From Hyphomonadaceae bacterium (GTDB lineage Bacteria; Pseudomonadota; Alphaproteobacteria; Caulobacterales; Aquidulcibacteraceae), in the NCBI GenBank assembly GCA_016791365.1, contig JAEUMT010000054.1:1-54371 (forward strand): a stretch of 54,371 bases of DNA, written 5' to 3'. The position numbers were made by a program, and so were the translations under genes. Each line of letters opens with the position of its first letter. Positions within the stretch are counted from its first letter, which is position 1. Below are positions 24,243-32,543 of the stretch, in pieces. The notes below the pieces were generated by a model, which did not search any database, was not told the DNA's origin, and saw only the letters and a program-made list of their open reading frames with translations.

Positions 24243-25472
24243 TCAGGCGCCTCGCCATTCCGGCAAGTCGAACTTCGGATCCGGATATGTGGCGTCCACG
24301 AACGTCTTGCCCGCCGCCTGTCCGACTTCAAGCAACAGATCGAGATTCGCACTCTTGCCGTTATCCATCTGATCCAGCGCCTCGAGCGTCAACGCGTCGA
24401 GTTCGCGGCCCAGCAAGCGCTCAATCGGCGTCATCGGCGGCACAGGATCGCCGCGCCGCACCTTTGGCTTTGTGTCGAGCACAACATCGATGCGCTGATA
24501 GTCCAGCAGCGGAACGCCGCTGATGCATGTGCCGCGCATGTCGCCGATTTCCGAATTTACATGCCAGGGACGCTTCGGCTCCGAGAGAGCCTGCAGCATC
24601 ATGATGCCCTGCACCTGCGTGTCATACACCATAGCCCGAAGCGCATGCACGCCGCGCAGCCCCGGCGGCAGACCCTGAAAGCTCTTGCCGTCGACGCCCG
24701 GCCGGCGCGCGCCGGTGCCGCACGAGGTCATCATCAGATTGTCGGCGCCGGGCTTCCAGCCAAACTTATACGAGGGCTCAAGCGCGAGCATGAGCAATTG
24801 CATGCTCGGATTGTTGTTCGCGCTTACCGCGCCATCAACGAAATATCCCTTTTGAATTGGCCGGCGATGTTCGTCGAACTCAATGTCGATGGTGATTTCG
24901 TCAAAGAATGTCGGCGCGGCCGCACTCGCGAGCACGAGATCGGTCAAGCGATAACGCTTGTTCGGAAAGATGTTGCTGTCCGCGGGCGGATCGTAAAAAA
25001 TCCCGAGCGGATGATTGGTGACCACCCAAGCCGAGCCCGTATCGATGCGCTTGGCATGGATCGCGAGCCCGGTCTTCAGCTCCTCCGACCCGATCGTCTT
25101 GGTCGACAGCACCGAATGCAGCGCGCGCCGCAATTTCTTTGAGTCGAACTTCGATTGCAGGAAGACGCCGTCGCCAGCGTTCTTTCCAAACACTTCAGGC
25201 CCCAGCCTCTGATAGAGCGCGATCATCTCATCGACGCTGAGGCCAAGCGCCAAACCTGATGCGATGATGGCGCCGGTCGACGTGCCGCCGATCAGATCGT
25301 AATAGTCAGATAACCGGAAACCGGGAGAACCATGAGCACGTGCGCGGAGCTCATCCTCCAACGCCTTCAGCATGCCGAGTGTCAGAAGTCCCTTCACACC
25401 GCCGCCATCGAGCGCCAACACGCGCTTTGGGCCGGTATCAGGCGAAAGGTGCTCGAATAAGGTCTTAGACAT
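24243..25472 (-). CDS. patatin-like phospholipase
   Basis: The 409-residue protein is a Ser-Asp dyad lipid acyl hydrolase. The oxyanion loop is DGGGVKG (residues 22-28), the nucleophile elbow is GGTSTG with S65, and the catalytic Asp is D213 in FVDGAVSANNNP. All three blocks are intact. There is no signal peptide or membrane helix, so it should act on the inner face of the membrane. The length and DGGGVKG/GTSTG style resemble CapV-type effectors as well as ordinary housekeeping patatins. No cyclic-nucleotide synthase is nearby. It is preceded 36 bases upstream by the FolC-like gene and followed by the RyR-like gene. Confidence 0.92.
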   Translation of the reverse strand: MSKTLFEHLSPDTGPKRVLALDGGGVKGLLTLGMLKALEDELRARAHGSPGFRLSDYYDLIGGTSTGAIIASGLALGLSVDEMIALYQRLGPEVFGKNAGDGVFLQSKFDSKKLRRALHSVLSTKTIGSEELKTGLAIHAKRIDTGSAWVVTNHPLGIFYDPPADSNIFPNKRYRLTDLVLASAAAPTFFDEITIDIEFDEHRRPIQKGYFVDGAVSANNNPSMQLLMLALEPSYKFGWKPGADNLMMTSCGTGARRPGVDGKSFQGLPPGLRGVHALRAMVYDTQVQGIMMLQALSEPKRPWHVNSEIGDMRGTCISGVPLLDYQRIDVVLDTKPKVRRGDPVPPMTPIERLLGRELDALTLEALDQMDNGKSANLDLLLEVGQAAGKTFVDATYPDPKFDLPEWRGA

Positions 25473-25508
25473 GGGTCCCCGCGCAGCCGTTTTAGACGCG
25501 CGGGCGCG

Positions 25509-26735
25509 TCAAAAGAAGACCAACGTTGCCGGATCACGGCCCAAATGCACGGCTTTGAACTCTGCGGCGAGGAATAATCCACCGGCCACGTAGGTTGCGC
25601 CGCCCTTTGCTTTCTGCATCGCAAGCGCGCGTGCATCGGAAATCGACTCGGCTATGGCAATTTCCGCACCCGGGTTGGCCTTTCGCGCGTGCATTGCGAT
25701 GCTGGCGGCTGACGCGCCCTTGTGTTGCGCGGCAGCGCAAATGATCGTTCCAAAAGCCGGCGCAAGCTGATCGATGATTGCGCTGGCGTCTTTGTCGGTC
25801 GACACCCCGCACACCAGCACGGCCTCGCGCGCCGCACGCATCGCCTCGAACCCCGTCAATGCGGCGCGGACGGCGACTGGCGTATGTCCAACATCGATGA
25901 CGATCAGCGGATCGTCACTCAAGACTTCGAGCCTCCCCGCCCATCGGATTGATTGCATTCCGGCGTCGACTTGCGCCTCGCTCAGCGGCGCCAATGCGCG
26001 CGCCAAACTCAAAGCCAGCGCCGCGTTGGCGCGTTGATGCTCACCGGCCAATGCGATCGAGCGATCAAGCGGCTCGATATAATCAGCCTTGATGTCGTGG
26101 CCGGCGCAGTAACCGTCGATCGCCTGACGAACCACGGAGCGTTCTGGCGCGGCGCCGGCGCCGACAAACAACCGGCCGCCACGCGGCGCGGCCATAACCT
26201 TCTCGATTGCGATCGCCTCCAATGTTTCGCCCAGGAGCGACGTGTGCTCAAAATCCAGCGCCGTAAGCGCGACATGTTTCGCTTCGACAAGCTTCACAGG
26301 ATCAAGACGGCCGCCGATGCCGGCCTCCCAGATCGTGTGCGCGCAATTGCGCGCCGCGAACCAATCGGCGGCAATCAGGAAAAGGAACTCGAACCCGCCT
26401 ATCGCGGACGCGACGCCGCAGGCATCAATGGCGCCCGCCACGCGTTTCCAGTGGCGCCTGAGTTCGGCATCGGAAATGTCTTCATCGCCGATGCGAAAAC
26501 GCTCGTTCAGCGCGAAAAGATGCGGCGACGTGAAGAGGCCAACACCGCCGCCCGCTTGCCGAAGCAGCGAGGCGCACATCGCCGCTGTTGACCCCTTGCC
26601 GTTCGAGCCAACGATCACCGCGCCGCTCTCGCCAAAGGCGCGAAGATCAACGCCCAGTTCTGCAGCGACGCCCGCGCAGCGCGCCAATCCCGGCCCATCG
26701 CCAAACTTCGGATACGGAACGCGCCAGACGTTCAT
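25509..26735 (-). CDS. FolC-like Mur ligase
   Basis: The 408-residue ATP-dependent amide ligase has the folylpolyglutamate synthase layout. The P-loop GSNGKGST is at residues 43-50, with FTSPHLFALNERFRIGDEDIS, EAGIGGRLDPVKLV and ALDFEHTSLLGETLEAIAIEK in order. The C-terminal domain has WAGRLEV and DVGHTP where FolC has DGAHNP. That altered motif and the pairing with an ATP-grasp gene argue against a plain folate role. The ATG overlaps the ATP-grasp stop as ATGA. Together the pair covers the ATP-grasp and Mur-ligase modules of cyanophycin synthetase. The substrate is unknown. Confidence 0.88.
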   Translation of the reverse strand: MNVWRVPYPKFGDGPGLARCAGVAAELGVDLRAFGESGAVIVGSNGKGSTAAMCASLLRQAGGGVGLFTSPHLFALNERFRIGDEDISDAELRRHWKRVAGAIDACGVASAIGGFEFLFLIAADWFAARNCAHTIWEAGIGGRLDPVKLVEAKHVALTALDFEHTSLLGETLEAIAIEKVMAAPRGGRLFVGAGAAPERSVVRQAIDGYCAGHDIKADYIEPLDRSIALAGEHQRANAALALSLARALAPLSEAQVDAGMQSIRWAGRLEVLSDDPLIVIDVGHTPVAVRAALTGFEAMRAAREAVLVCGVSTDKDASAIIDQLAPAFGTIICAAAQHKGASAASIAMHARKANPGAEIAIAESISDARALAMQKAKGGATYVAGGLFLAAEFKAVHLGRDPATLVFF

Positions 26736-27691
26736 CGAAGAGCAGCATCAAAATTTGCGCGCCATATTTCGACGATCAAATCCCAGCGATCAGCGTCCTC
26801 CAAAGTCGCGATCATCGGATTGGAATTGACCTCAATCACCGAATAGCCATCGCCCAGATCAAACAGATCAACGGCAGCGAGTGAAAGACCGATGGCGCGC
26901 GCCGCATCGATCGCCAAGGCGCCCATCGCGTCAGGCGCGCCGTCGCGCAAGCCAGAGACGCCGCCGCCAGCGGCGCGATTTGCCGGACCTTCAAGAACGA
27001 TCTCCTGCCGCGCAAAAGGTATCTCCGTCGCCGAAATCAAATGGCCCTCCGCGTCGCGGCCACGCGCCTTTAACGCCGGTGCCCCGGCATCACGCGGCAC
27101 AACGCTCACCAGCTCCTGCAAGGTTCGCTGACCGTCGCCAATCACGGAAGTCGGCGTCTTTTGGTAGGAAAACAGCGCCCGCTCGTTGAGCACGAACACG
27201 CGAAATTCAGGCGCACGCACAAATGGCTGCACCAGAATCGCAAAGTGCTCAGCCGAGACACGGCTGAGATAGTCATCGAACGCGTCCGCGTTTTCGATGA
27301 CCTCGGCGTAGAGCCCATTCGACGCCGACAGCGGTTTGCAGAACAGCGGATAGACCGCCGTCGCCGCGCAACGCCTCGCGTCTTCCGGCTCACGCCCGGG
27401 CGAACGCATCTGCGACCAGCGCTTGGTCACAAAAAACATCTCGCCCGGAAGAACCGGCACATTGGCCTGTCTCAGCACCTGCGCGCAAAAAGCCTTGTCG
27501 CGCGCGATGGAGGCGCTTCGCGCATCGTTCAGCGCGTATGGCGTGCCGGCGCCCGCCGCGAACGTCGCCACGCGCGTCCCGTCGCGCACCTCAAAGAGAT
27601 AGCCGTCGACGCCATCAAGCGAGCGAAATGCATAACCGCACGCCTCGGCGGCGCGCCGCGCGTAGCGCGCCTGGGCGCTCAGCAAATGCAT
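26732..27691 (-). CDS. CphA-like ATP-grasp ligase
   Basis: The 319-residue ATP-grasp protein should form an amide bond through an acyl-phosphate. The block ARDKAFCAQVLRQANVPVLPG, the Lys strand YPLFCKPLSASNG, and the run FVRAPEFRVFVLNERALFSYQK followed by VIGDGQRTLQEL read like the ATP-grasp part of cyanophycin synthetase. The Mg-binding end is VIEVNSNP. ATG 27691 (MHLLSAQARYA) is used because upstream in-frame starts would fall inside tRNA-His. Its stop overlaps the FolC-like gene by ATGA. It appears to open a four-gene run. A RimK-type ligase is the alternative reading. Confidence 0.85.
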   Translation of the reverse strand: MHLLSAQARYARRAAEACGYAFRSLDGVDGYLFEVRDGTRVATFAAGAGTPYALNDARSASIARDKAFCAQVLRQANVPVLPGEMFFVTKRWSQMRSPGREPEDARRCAATAVYPLFCKPLSASNGLYAEVIENADAFDDYLSRVSAEHFAILVQPFVRAPEFRVFVLNERALFSYQKTPTSVIGDGQRTLQELVSVVPRDAGAPALKARGRDAEGHLISATEIPFARQEIVLEGPANRAAGGGVSGLRDGAPDAMGALAIDAARAIGLSLAAVDLFDLGDGYSVIEVNSNPMIATLEDADRWDLIVEIWRANFDAALR

Positions 27692-27724
27692 TGGCTGGAG
27701 AGGTGACGCGCCATCTATTGGCAA

Positions 27725-27801
27725 TGGTACCGCCTCCCGGGCTCGAACCGGGGACACCTGGTTCCACAAACCAGTGCTCTAACCAACTGAGCTAAGGCGG
27801 C
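27725..27801 (-). tRNA. tRNA-His (anticodon GUG)
   Basis: Read on the minus strand, GCCGCCT pairs with AGGCGGT (G1-U72 wobble), the discriminator is A73 and CCA is encoded at 27727-27725. The anticodon loop TTGTGGA gives GUG. The A73/U72 end, in place of C73, matches the known alphaproteobacterial departure from the usual G-1:C73 identity. A G is nonetheless encoded at position -1 (27802). Confidence 0.95.
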
Positions 27802-27877
27802 CTATTGCTCGGGGCGCGGAACCTAGCGCCACGCCCTGGCCGAAGCAAGGCGGGGCCAGGTCCCTGATTTCAGAAGC

Positions 27878-28687
27878 TTAGACCGGACCCCAACCCTGTT
27901 CATTGATGTAGTTGCGAATGCGCTGAATGCGATTGTCCGGATTCGGGTGGGTCGACAGAAACTCCGGCGGACGTGAACCGCCGCCCTGTTCCATGCGCTG
28001 CCAGAACGGGATCGCCTGGCGCGGATCATAACCGGCGGTGTGCATGTAGCGGATGCCGAGAATGTCGGCTTCCGACTCTTGTTCGCGGGAAAACGGCAGG
28101 CTGATGCCCACTTGCGCGCCCAAACCGAGAGCGGCCGCCGCGAGATCGCTGTTGGTCGCGGCGCCTGCGACCTGCACCACGGTTTGCGTTGCGACTTCAC
28201 GGCTATAGCGCTCGGCTGCATGGCGGCCCGTGACGTGGCCGGTTTCGTGACCGAGAACCGTTGCGATCCAATCGTCGCGTTCGCTGATTTCATAAAGGCC
28301 ACGGTAAAATCCGACCTGTCCGCCTGGCAGCACGAATGCGTTTTTCTGCGGACTATCGAACAAAACGAATTCCCAGCTTTGGTTGCCGCGGCCGGCTGCT
28401 TGCACGACGCGGGTGCCGACAGTTTCGAGGCGGCGTTGCGCGGCGGCGTTGCGCCAAGCCGGCGTCTGCGCCCGCACTTGTTGCCACGATTGCAGGGAGG
28501 CCTGCACGAGTTGCGCGTCATCGACGATGATGAACTGATTGCGTCCGGTTTCGGGATTTGTGGTGGTCTCGCAGCCGGCGAGCGCAGCCGCCGCAACACC
28601 CGCGGCCGCACCTTTCAGCAGCCCGCGGCGGTCGAGGTAACGCAGCGAGGAATGGACCGAATCCGTCCCGCAGAATTGTTGGCACAT
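27878..28687 (-). CDS. M48 family metalloprotease, Tat-type lipoprotein
   Basis: The 269-residue zinc protease probably acts in the periplasm, possibly in outer-membrane protein quality control as BepA/LoiP do. The N-terminus has a twin-arginine signal (DRRGLLKGAAAGVAAAALAG) ending in the lipobox LAGC, so folded export followed by lipidation is likely. The zinc motif is HETGH (VLGHETGHVTGRHAAERYSRE). The third ligand is likely the Glu in REQESEADILGIRYM. The end has the STHPNPDNRIQRI block seen in the family. The start is ATG 28687. It stands alone, 77 bases from tRNA-His. Confidence 0.93.
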   Translation of the reverse strand: MCQQFCGTDSVHSSLRYLDRRGLLKGAAAGVAAAALAGCETTTNPETGRNQFIIVDDAQLVQASLQSWQQVRAQTPAWRNAAAQRRLETVGTRVVQAAGRGNQSWEFVLFDSPQKNAFVLPGGQVGFYRGLYEISERDDWIATVLGHETGHVTGRHAAERYSREVATQTVVQVAGAATNSDLAAAALGLGAQVGISLPFSREQESEADILGIRYMHTAGYDPRQAIPFWQRMEQGGGSRPPEFLSTHPNPDNRIQRIRNYINEQGWGPV

Positions 28688-28867
28688 GGTTGGATATCCT
28701 CCTCGGGCGCTCTGGCCGGCTAGTGGGGCTATTCTCTGCCGCCGGGCGTCGGAGGCAAGCGCGTTTCGCCTCCGATCAGGGCGCTCAAACCTCGACGTGG
28801 ACAGGCCGGGGCCGCCCCGCTATAGACCCACGCTCCGAAAGACGGCCCCCCGGGGCCGACACCGGTC

Positions 28868-28943
28868 GCCTGGGTAGCTCAGTCGGTAGAGCAGCGGATT
28901 GAAAATCCGCGTGTCGCTGGTTCGATTCCGGCCCCAGGCACCA
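28868..28943 (+). tRNA. tRNA-Phe (anticodon GAA)
   Basis: GCCTGGG (28868-28874) pairs with CCCAGGC (28933-28939); the discriminator is A28940 and CCA is encoded at 28941-28943. The anticodon stem-loop cggatTGAAAatccg gives GAA. A short T-run follows at once (ccattttttg), which could end the transcript. Confidence 0.96.
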
Positions 28944-28981
28944 TTTTTTGTTTTAAATCAAAAATTTAGCCTGCCTCTTCG

Positions 28982-29329
28982 TCACTTGAGCAATGGTTCG
29001 AGGGTCTTTCGAAACGGCTCCGCCGCCGCCTCGATCTTGGACTGCATGGCGCGAAACACCTGTAGCGCTTCGCGGCCTTGCTCGGTCACCACCGCACCGC
29101 CGCCACGGGCGCCGCCGGTCGCGGCCTCGACCAACGGTTTGCGAAACGCCGTGTTCATCACATCGACCAAGTGCCATGCGCGGCTGTAGCTCATCTTCAT
29201 GCGCTTCGCGGCCGCCGAGATGGAGCCGGTTTCGGCGATGAGTTCGAGCAGGTCGGCCTTACCCGGCCCCATCGCCCGCTCGCCGCGTGCGATCACTCTC
29301 GGTTTGATCTCGATCTTCGCCTTGGTCAT
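28982..29329 (-). CDS. modE: ModE-like molybdate-responsive regulator (DNA-binding domain only)
   Basis: The 115-residue protein has the LysR/ModE-type winged helix: GKADLLELIAETGSISAAAKRMKMSYSRAWHLVDVMN, with the ModE-typical GGARGGGAVVTEQGREAL wing. It lacks the C-terminal Mop (TOBE) molybdate-binding domains of E. coli ModE, so it senses molybdate indirectly or by another surface. ATG 29329 is used, 8 bases after the modC stop. Being last in the mod operon, it probably regulates its own transcription through the inverted repeat upstream of modA. Confidence 0.88.
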   Translation of the reverse strand: MTKAKIEIKPRVIARGERAMGPGKADLLELIAETGSISAAAKRMKMSYSRAWHLVDVMNTAFRKPLVEAATGGARGGGAVVTEQGREALQVFRAMQSKIEAAAEPFRKTLEPLLK

Positions 29330-29337
29330 GGCCTGCC

Positions 29338-30324
29338 TCAGAGCGCGTGCGCTTTGACGATAGCCCAAACCTTGACCCCGGGTGCAAGCGCAAGTTCTTC
29401 GGCCGCTGCTTGTGTCACCCGCGCACGCAGGACGCCGGCGGCGCCGGCAAGTCGCACCATAACCGAGCCCGACGCTTCAGCATCGACCGCCACAACGTTC
29501 ACTTCCCAGATGTGACGCGCTGACAGGCCCACAGGCGCAACGTTCGCAAGCAGAACGTGATCTGCCCGCACCCACGCCTGAGCCGCACCCTTGGGACTCG
29601 TCATGGTCACGGGCGCACCCTGATCACTCGGATCGAGCAGCGCCTGAAAGTCCGATCGGTTGGCTACCTCGGCGACCGGACCAGAGGCGACGACGCGCCC
29701 ATTGTCCAGTGCGATCATTTGCGCCGCCAACGCCGCCACATCGTCGATCTGGTGAGTGACGACAAGCATGGGCAGGCCGAAGCGATCATGCATTTCACGC
29801 AGCACCTCGAGGAAGGCGCGACGACGCGGTCCATCGAGAGCAGAAAACGGCTCGTCAAGAAGCAGCAGATCAGGCGCCGAAAGCAAAGCGCGGGCGAGCG
29901 CCACGCGACTCTTCTCGCCACCTGAGAGGTTTCGGATGGAGCGATCCAGCAGCATCTGGATGTCAAAATAGGTAGCGGCTTCCTGTGGAGTGACGACCGA
30001 TTTCGTGGCCCGCCGCGCCGCGAAGTCCAAATTGCCGCGCACCGTCAGGTGAGGAAACAGACGCGCATCCTGGAAGACAAGACCAACGCCACGTTGATGC
30101 GGCCTCACATGCAGTTTGCGATCGACGTCGTCGAGAATGCGCCCTTTGACTTCAACTCGGCCAATTCCGGCGCCGAGCAGCCCGGCAAGCGCTGCAAGCA
30201 ACATCGACTTGCCGGCGCCCGAGGGGCCGAACACCGCGGTTACGCCATCAGGCAAGGCAAAGCTCGCGCGCAACGAAAACGCACGACGCCGCACCTGCAA
30301 ATCCGCAACGAGGCCCGCCGTCAT
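29338..30324 (-). CDS. modC: molybdate ABC transporter ATP-binding protein
   Basis: ModC powers molybdate import across the inner membrane. The 328-residue protein has Walker A GPSGAGKS at residues 33-40, signature LSGGEKSRVALARALL and Walker B LLLLDEPFSALD, with the switch His in VTHQIDD. The C-terminal part (about 260-328, SARHIWEVNVVAVDAEASG) is a TOBE/Mop molybdate-binding domain, which distinguishes ModC from other ABC ATPases. The ATG overlaps the modB stop as ATGA. It is followed 8 bases later by modE. Confidence 0.95.
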   Translation of the reverse strand: MTAGLVADLQVRRRAFSLRASFALPDGVTAVFGPSGAGKSMLLAALAGLLGAGIGRVEVKGRILDDVDRKLHVRPHQRGVGLVFQDARLFPHLTVRGNLDFAARRATKSVVTPQEAATYFDIQMLLDRSIRNLSGGEKSRVALARALLSAPDLLLLDEPFSALDGPRRRAFLEVLREMHDRFGLPMLVVTHQIDDVAALAAQMIALDNGRVVASGPVAEVANRSDFQALLDPSDQGAPVTMTSPKGAAQAWVRADHVLLANVAPVGLSARHIWEVNVVAVDAEASGSVMVRLAGAAGVLRARVTQAAAEELALAPGVKVWAIVKAHAL

Positions 30325-31007
30325 TGCTCAAGCCTCTTGCGGGACCATGCCTGCAACGCTTCGGCCGCGGCGAGGCCCGTTATGGCGAGCACAAAGGACA
30401 ACCCAGCCAACCGCAGCGCTTGCTCTTCTCCGTCCGGCATTTGAAGCGCCGCATAGATCGCCAGAGGCAGCGTCTGCGTTTCTCCGGGCACGTTCGACGC
30501 GAAGGTGATGACCGCGCCGAATTCACCAAGACCCGCGGCGAATGCCGTCACCGCTCCCGCCAGCACTCCCGGCGCCGCCAATGGCAAGGCGACAGTGAGG
30601 AAGCGATCAACGGGACCGGCGCCGAGCACAGCCGCTGCCTCAAAAAGACGCCGGTCTGTCGCTTCGAACGCCATGCGTATGGCGCGGACCGTCAGCGGGA
30701 AGGTCATCACCGCGGTTGCAAGCGAAGCGCCTTCCGCCGTGAACGCCAGATGCACGCCGAACACATTCTCCAGCCACGCGCCGATCGGGCCTCTGCGTCC
30801 AAGCAGCAGCAGCATGAGGAAACCGATCAACACGGGCGGGAGCACCAAAGGCAGGTGCGCCAATCCGTCGAGCAGCATCTTGCCGGGGAATGCGCGGCGA
30901 GACAGCAGGTAGGCGAACGCGATCGCGATCGGCAGCGACCAAACCACGGCGCGCGAAGCGACGCCGAAACTCGTCACCAACACGGACCATTCGTTCGCGC
31001 TCAGCAT
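30321..31007 (-). CDS. modB: molybdate ABC transporter permease
   Basis: ModB forms the inner-membrane channel of the molybdate importer. The 228-residue protein has five to six membrane segments, such as AVVWSLPIAIAFAYLLSRR and LVLPPVLIGFLMLLLLG. The EAA loop that contacts ModC reads EAAAVLGAGPVDRFLTVALPLAAPGVLAG. The late segment VTAFAAGLGEFGAVITFASNVPGETQTLPLAIY is highly typical of ModB. Its stop overlaps modC, and the porin gene ends 34 bases upstream. Confidence 0.95.
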   Translation of the reverse strand: MLSANEWSVLVTSFGVASRAVVWSLPIAIAFAYLLSRRAFPGKMLLDGLAHLPLVLPPVLIGFLMLLLLGRRGPIGAWLENVFGVHLAFTAEGASLATAVMTFPLTVRAIRMAFEATDRRLFEAAAVLGAGPVDRFLTVALPLAAPGVLAGAVTAFAAGLGEFGAVITFASNVPGETQTLPLAIYAALQMPDGEEQALRLAGLSFVLAITGLAAAEALQAWSRKRLEQ

Positions 31008-31041
31008 GCGCGCGCATCAGTCCGACATGAAACGATGACAG

Positions 31042-32529
31042 CTACCATTCCTGCTGCACCCTCAGTGCGACGATATCCGCGGTCGCGCCTTCCTGAGCGC
31101 CGGGACCAGGAAATGTGTTGGTCTCATTGTCGGCGTCGGCGCGGACATAGTTCAACATCATACGGAAGTACGGATTCCAGTACCAGTTGAGCCCCAGCGT
31201 GTAATTGGTCTCTTCGCCGCCGCGGACGCCGTGAAGCGCAGCGCCGGCGCCGACGTTCTCGGCGCTGTTGAGGTCCAGTGTGCTCCACCGCGCCGCGAGT
31301 TCCCACGCACCCCAACCGCCTTGCCCCGGGTCGAAGGGCGAGGCCGGCGCGAACCGCGTGAACACACCCGTGCGCGGATCATAGACACGGCTCTCGCCGG
31401 TCAGAAACCAGTTGGCCCCGGCATAGGCGCCAGAGAATTGCAGATCCGGGCGTCCGGCGAGCTGGCTCACATCCATCCGCGCCCATTCGGCCTGGAAGCC
31501 GAACGGTCCGCGAAACGCCGCCGCTTCGGCCGCCACGAGCTGCACCGTGTCAGCGAAGCTCAAATTGCCGGTGTCGACGAGTCGCGCCGCATCCACCGTG
31601 GACTCAGGCTGGGCGCGAATCCGCAGCTGGCTAACGATCGGGTCGGACGTCGTCGCGCGACCTGTCGCGACCTCTCGCCAGTATCCGGAGACGCCCAGAT
31701 GAAGCAGCGCGTCCGGCCCAACGATGGGGGCAATCGTGAAACGTCCGTTCACGCCGTAGCCCTCCTCGGTGGGAAGCGCGACGCCGTTATTGTTCACGTC
31801 GTCGCCATAGAGCCCCAGCGTCCCGGACCATTGTGGCCCGCCCGTTGAAACGCGCACGCCAATATAACGCGTTCCGGGCGCGGTGATCATCGAGGTCAAC
31901 ATTGATCCTTCGACGAAGGTCTGCGCGTTGCTGCGATCGCTGAATGACGCTTCAAGGCCAGTCAGCGGCTTGATGTTGCCGACCGTGACCGCGAGAGGAC
32001 GCCAGCCATTGTACTGAACATAAAGATCGCGCGCCGCAGAGGCGACCGTGCCCGAGGCGGCAAGATCAAACTCGGCTTGATAGGCAAAATCGTTGAAGGC
32101 GACGCCTTGCACGCCGATGCGCGCGCGCTTGATCTCCGTGCCGCCGTTCAGCGCGGGCGAGGTTGGGCCGTCGCCTTCCGACTCGGCTGAACTGAACGTC
32201 GCCTGCACGGCGCCGATCAGGTTGAACGAGTTGCGGCCGTTTGGCCCCTCCAGCCGTGGGCCTGGATTGGCGAGGTTGACGCGCCCGTTTTCCGTCTGCG
32301 TCTCCACACGATCGACACGGCTTGAAAGGATGGCGCTCATTTCCTGCAATTGTTCTTGGAGTGCGTCGATCTCCGCCTGCTGGGTCTCGATCTGCTGAGC
32401 TTGCGTCCGCATCTGTTGTGCGAGCGTGGGCGCCTCATTTGTCGGGATGGTTTCCTGTGCTGCGGCGGTGGCGGGAATACCCGCCAGCAAACCAACCGAC
32501 AGCAGAGCCTGGCCGATGCGACTTCTCAT
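31042..32529 (-). CDS. outer-membrane porin, OprO/OprP-like, in the mod operon
   Basis: The 495-residue protein has a signal peptide (MRSRIGQALLSVGLLAGIPATAAA, cleaved before QE). A coiled-coil stretch with repeated Gln/Glu heptads follows (LAQQMRTQAQQIETQQAEIDAL), then a beta barrel that starts at about residue 85 and ends in an aromatic residue (RVQQEW). It resembles the phosphate-selective OprO/OprP group. The gene lies between modA and modB in the same direction, so it may admit molybdate through the outer membrane; that role is inferred. The ATG at 32529 has GGGGGA six bases upstream; an ATG at 32547 overlaps the modA stop (ATGA) and is the alternative start. Confidence 0.85.
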   Translation of the reverse strand: MRSRIGQALLSVGLLAGIPATAAAQETIPTNEAPTLAQQMRTQAQQIETQQAEIDALQEQLQEMSAILSSRVDRVETQTENGRVNLANPGPRLEGPNGRNSFNLIGAVQATFSSAESEGDGPTSPALNGGTEIKRARIGVQGVAFNDFAYQAEFDLAASGTVASAARDLYVQYNGWRPLAVTVGNIKPLTGLEASFSDRSNAQTFVEGSMLTSMITAPGTRYIGVRVSTGGPQWSGTLGLYGDDVNNNGVALPTEEGYGVNGRFTIAPIVGPDALLHLGVSGYWREVATGRATTSDPIVSQLRIRAQPESTVDAARLVDTGNLSFADTVQLVAAEAAAFRGPFGFQAEWARMDVSQLAGRPDLQFSGAYAGANWFLTGESRVYDPRTGVFTRFAPASPFDPGQGGWGAWELAARWSTLDLNSAENVGAGAALHGVRGGEETNYTLGLNWYWNPYFRMMLNYVRADADNETNTFPGPGAQEGATADIVALRVQQEW

Positions 32530-32543
32530 TTGTGTCCCCCGTG

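Noticed and set aside
23554-25472. A CBASS anti-phage operon (patatin effector)
   Set aside because: The patatin resembles CapV, but no CD-NTase (cGAS/DncV-like) or Cap2/Cap3 gene is within reach. The neighbours are ligases, so CBASS is not supported.
25509-27691. True cyanophycin biosynthesis
   Set aside because: The modules are in two genes, the N-terminal CphA domain is absent, and no cyanophycinase or isoaspartyl dipeptidase is nearby. Only the module resemblance is claimed.
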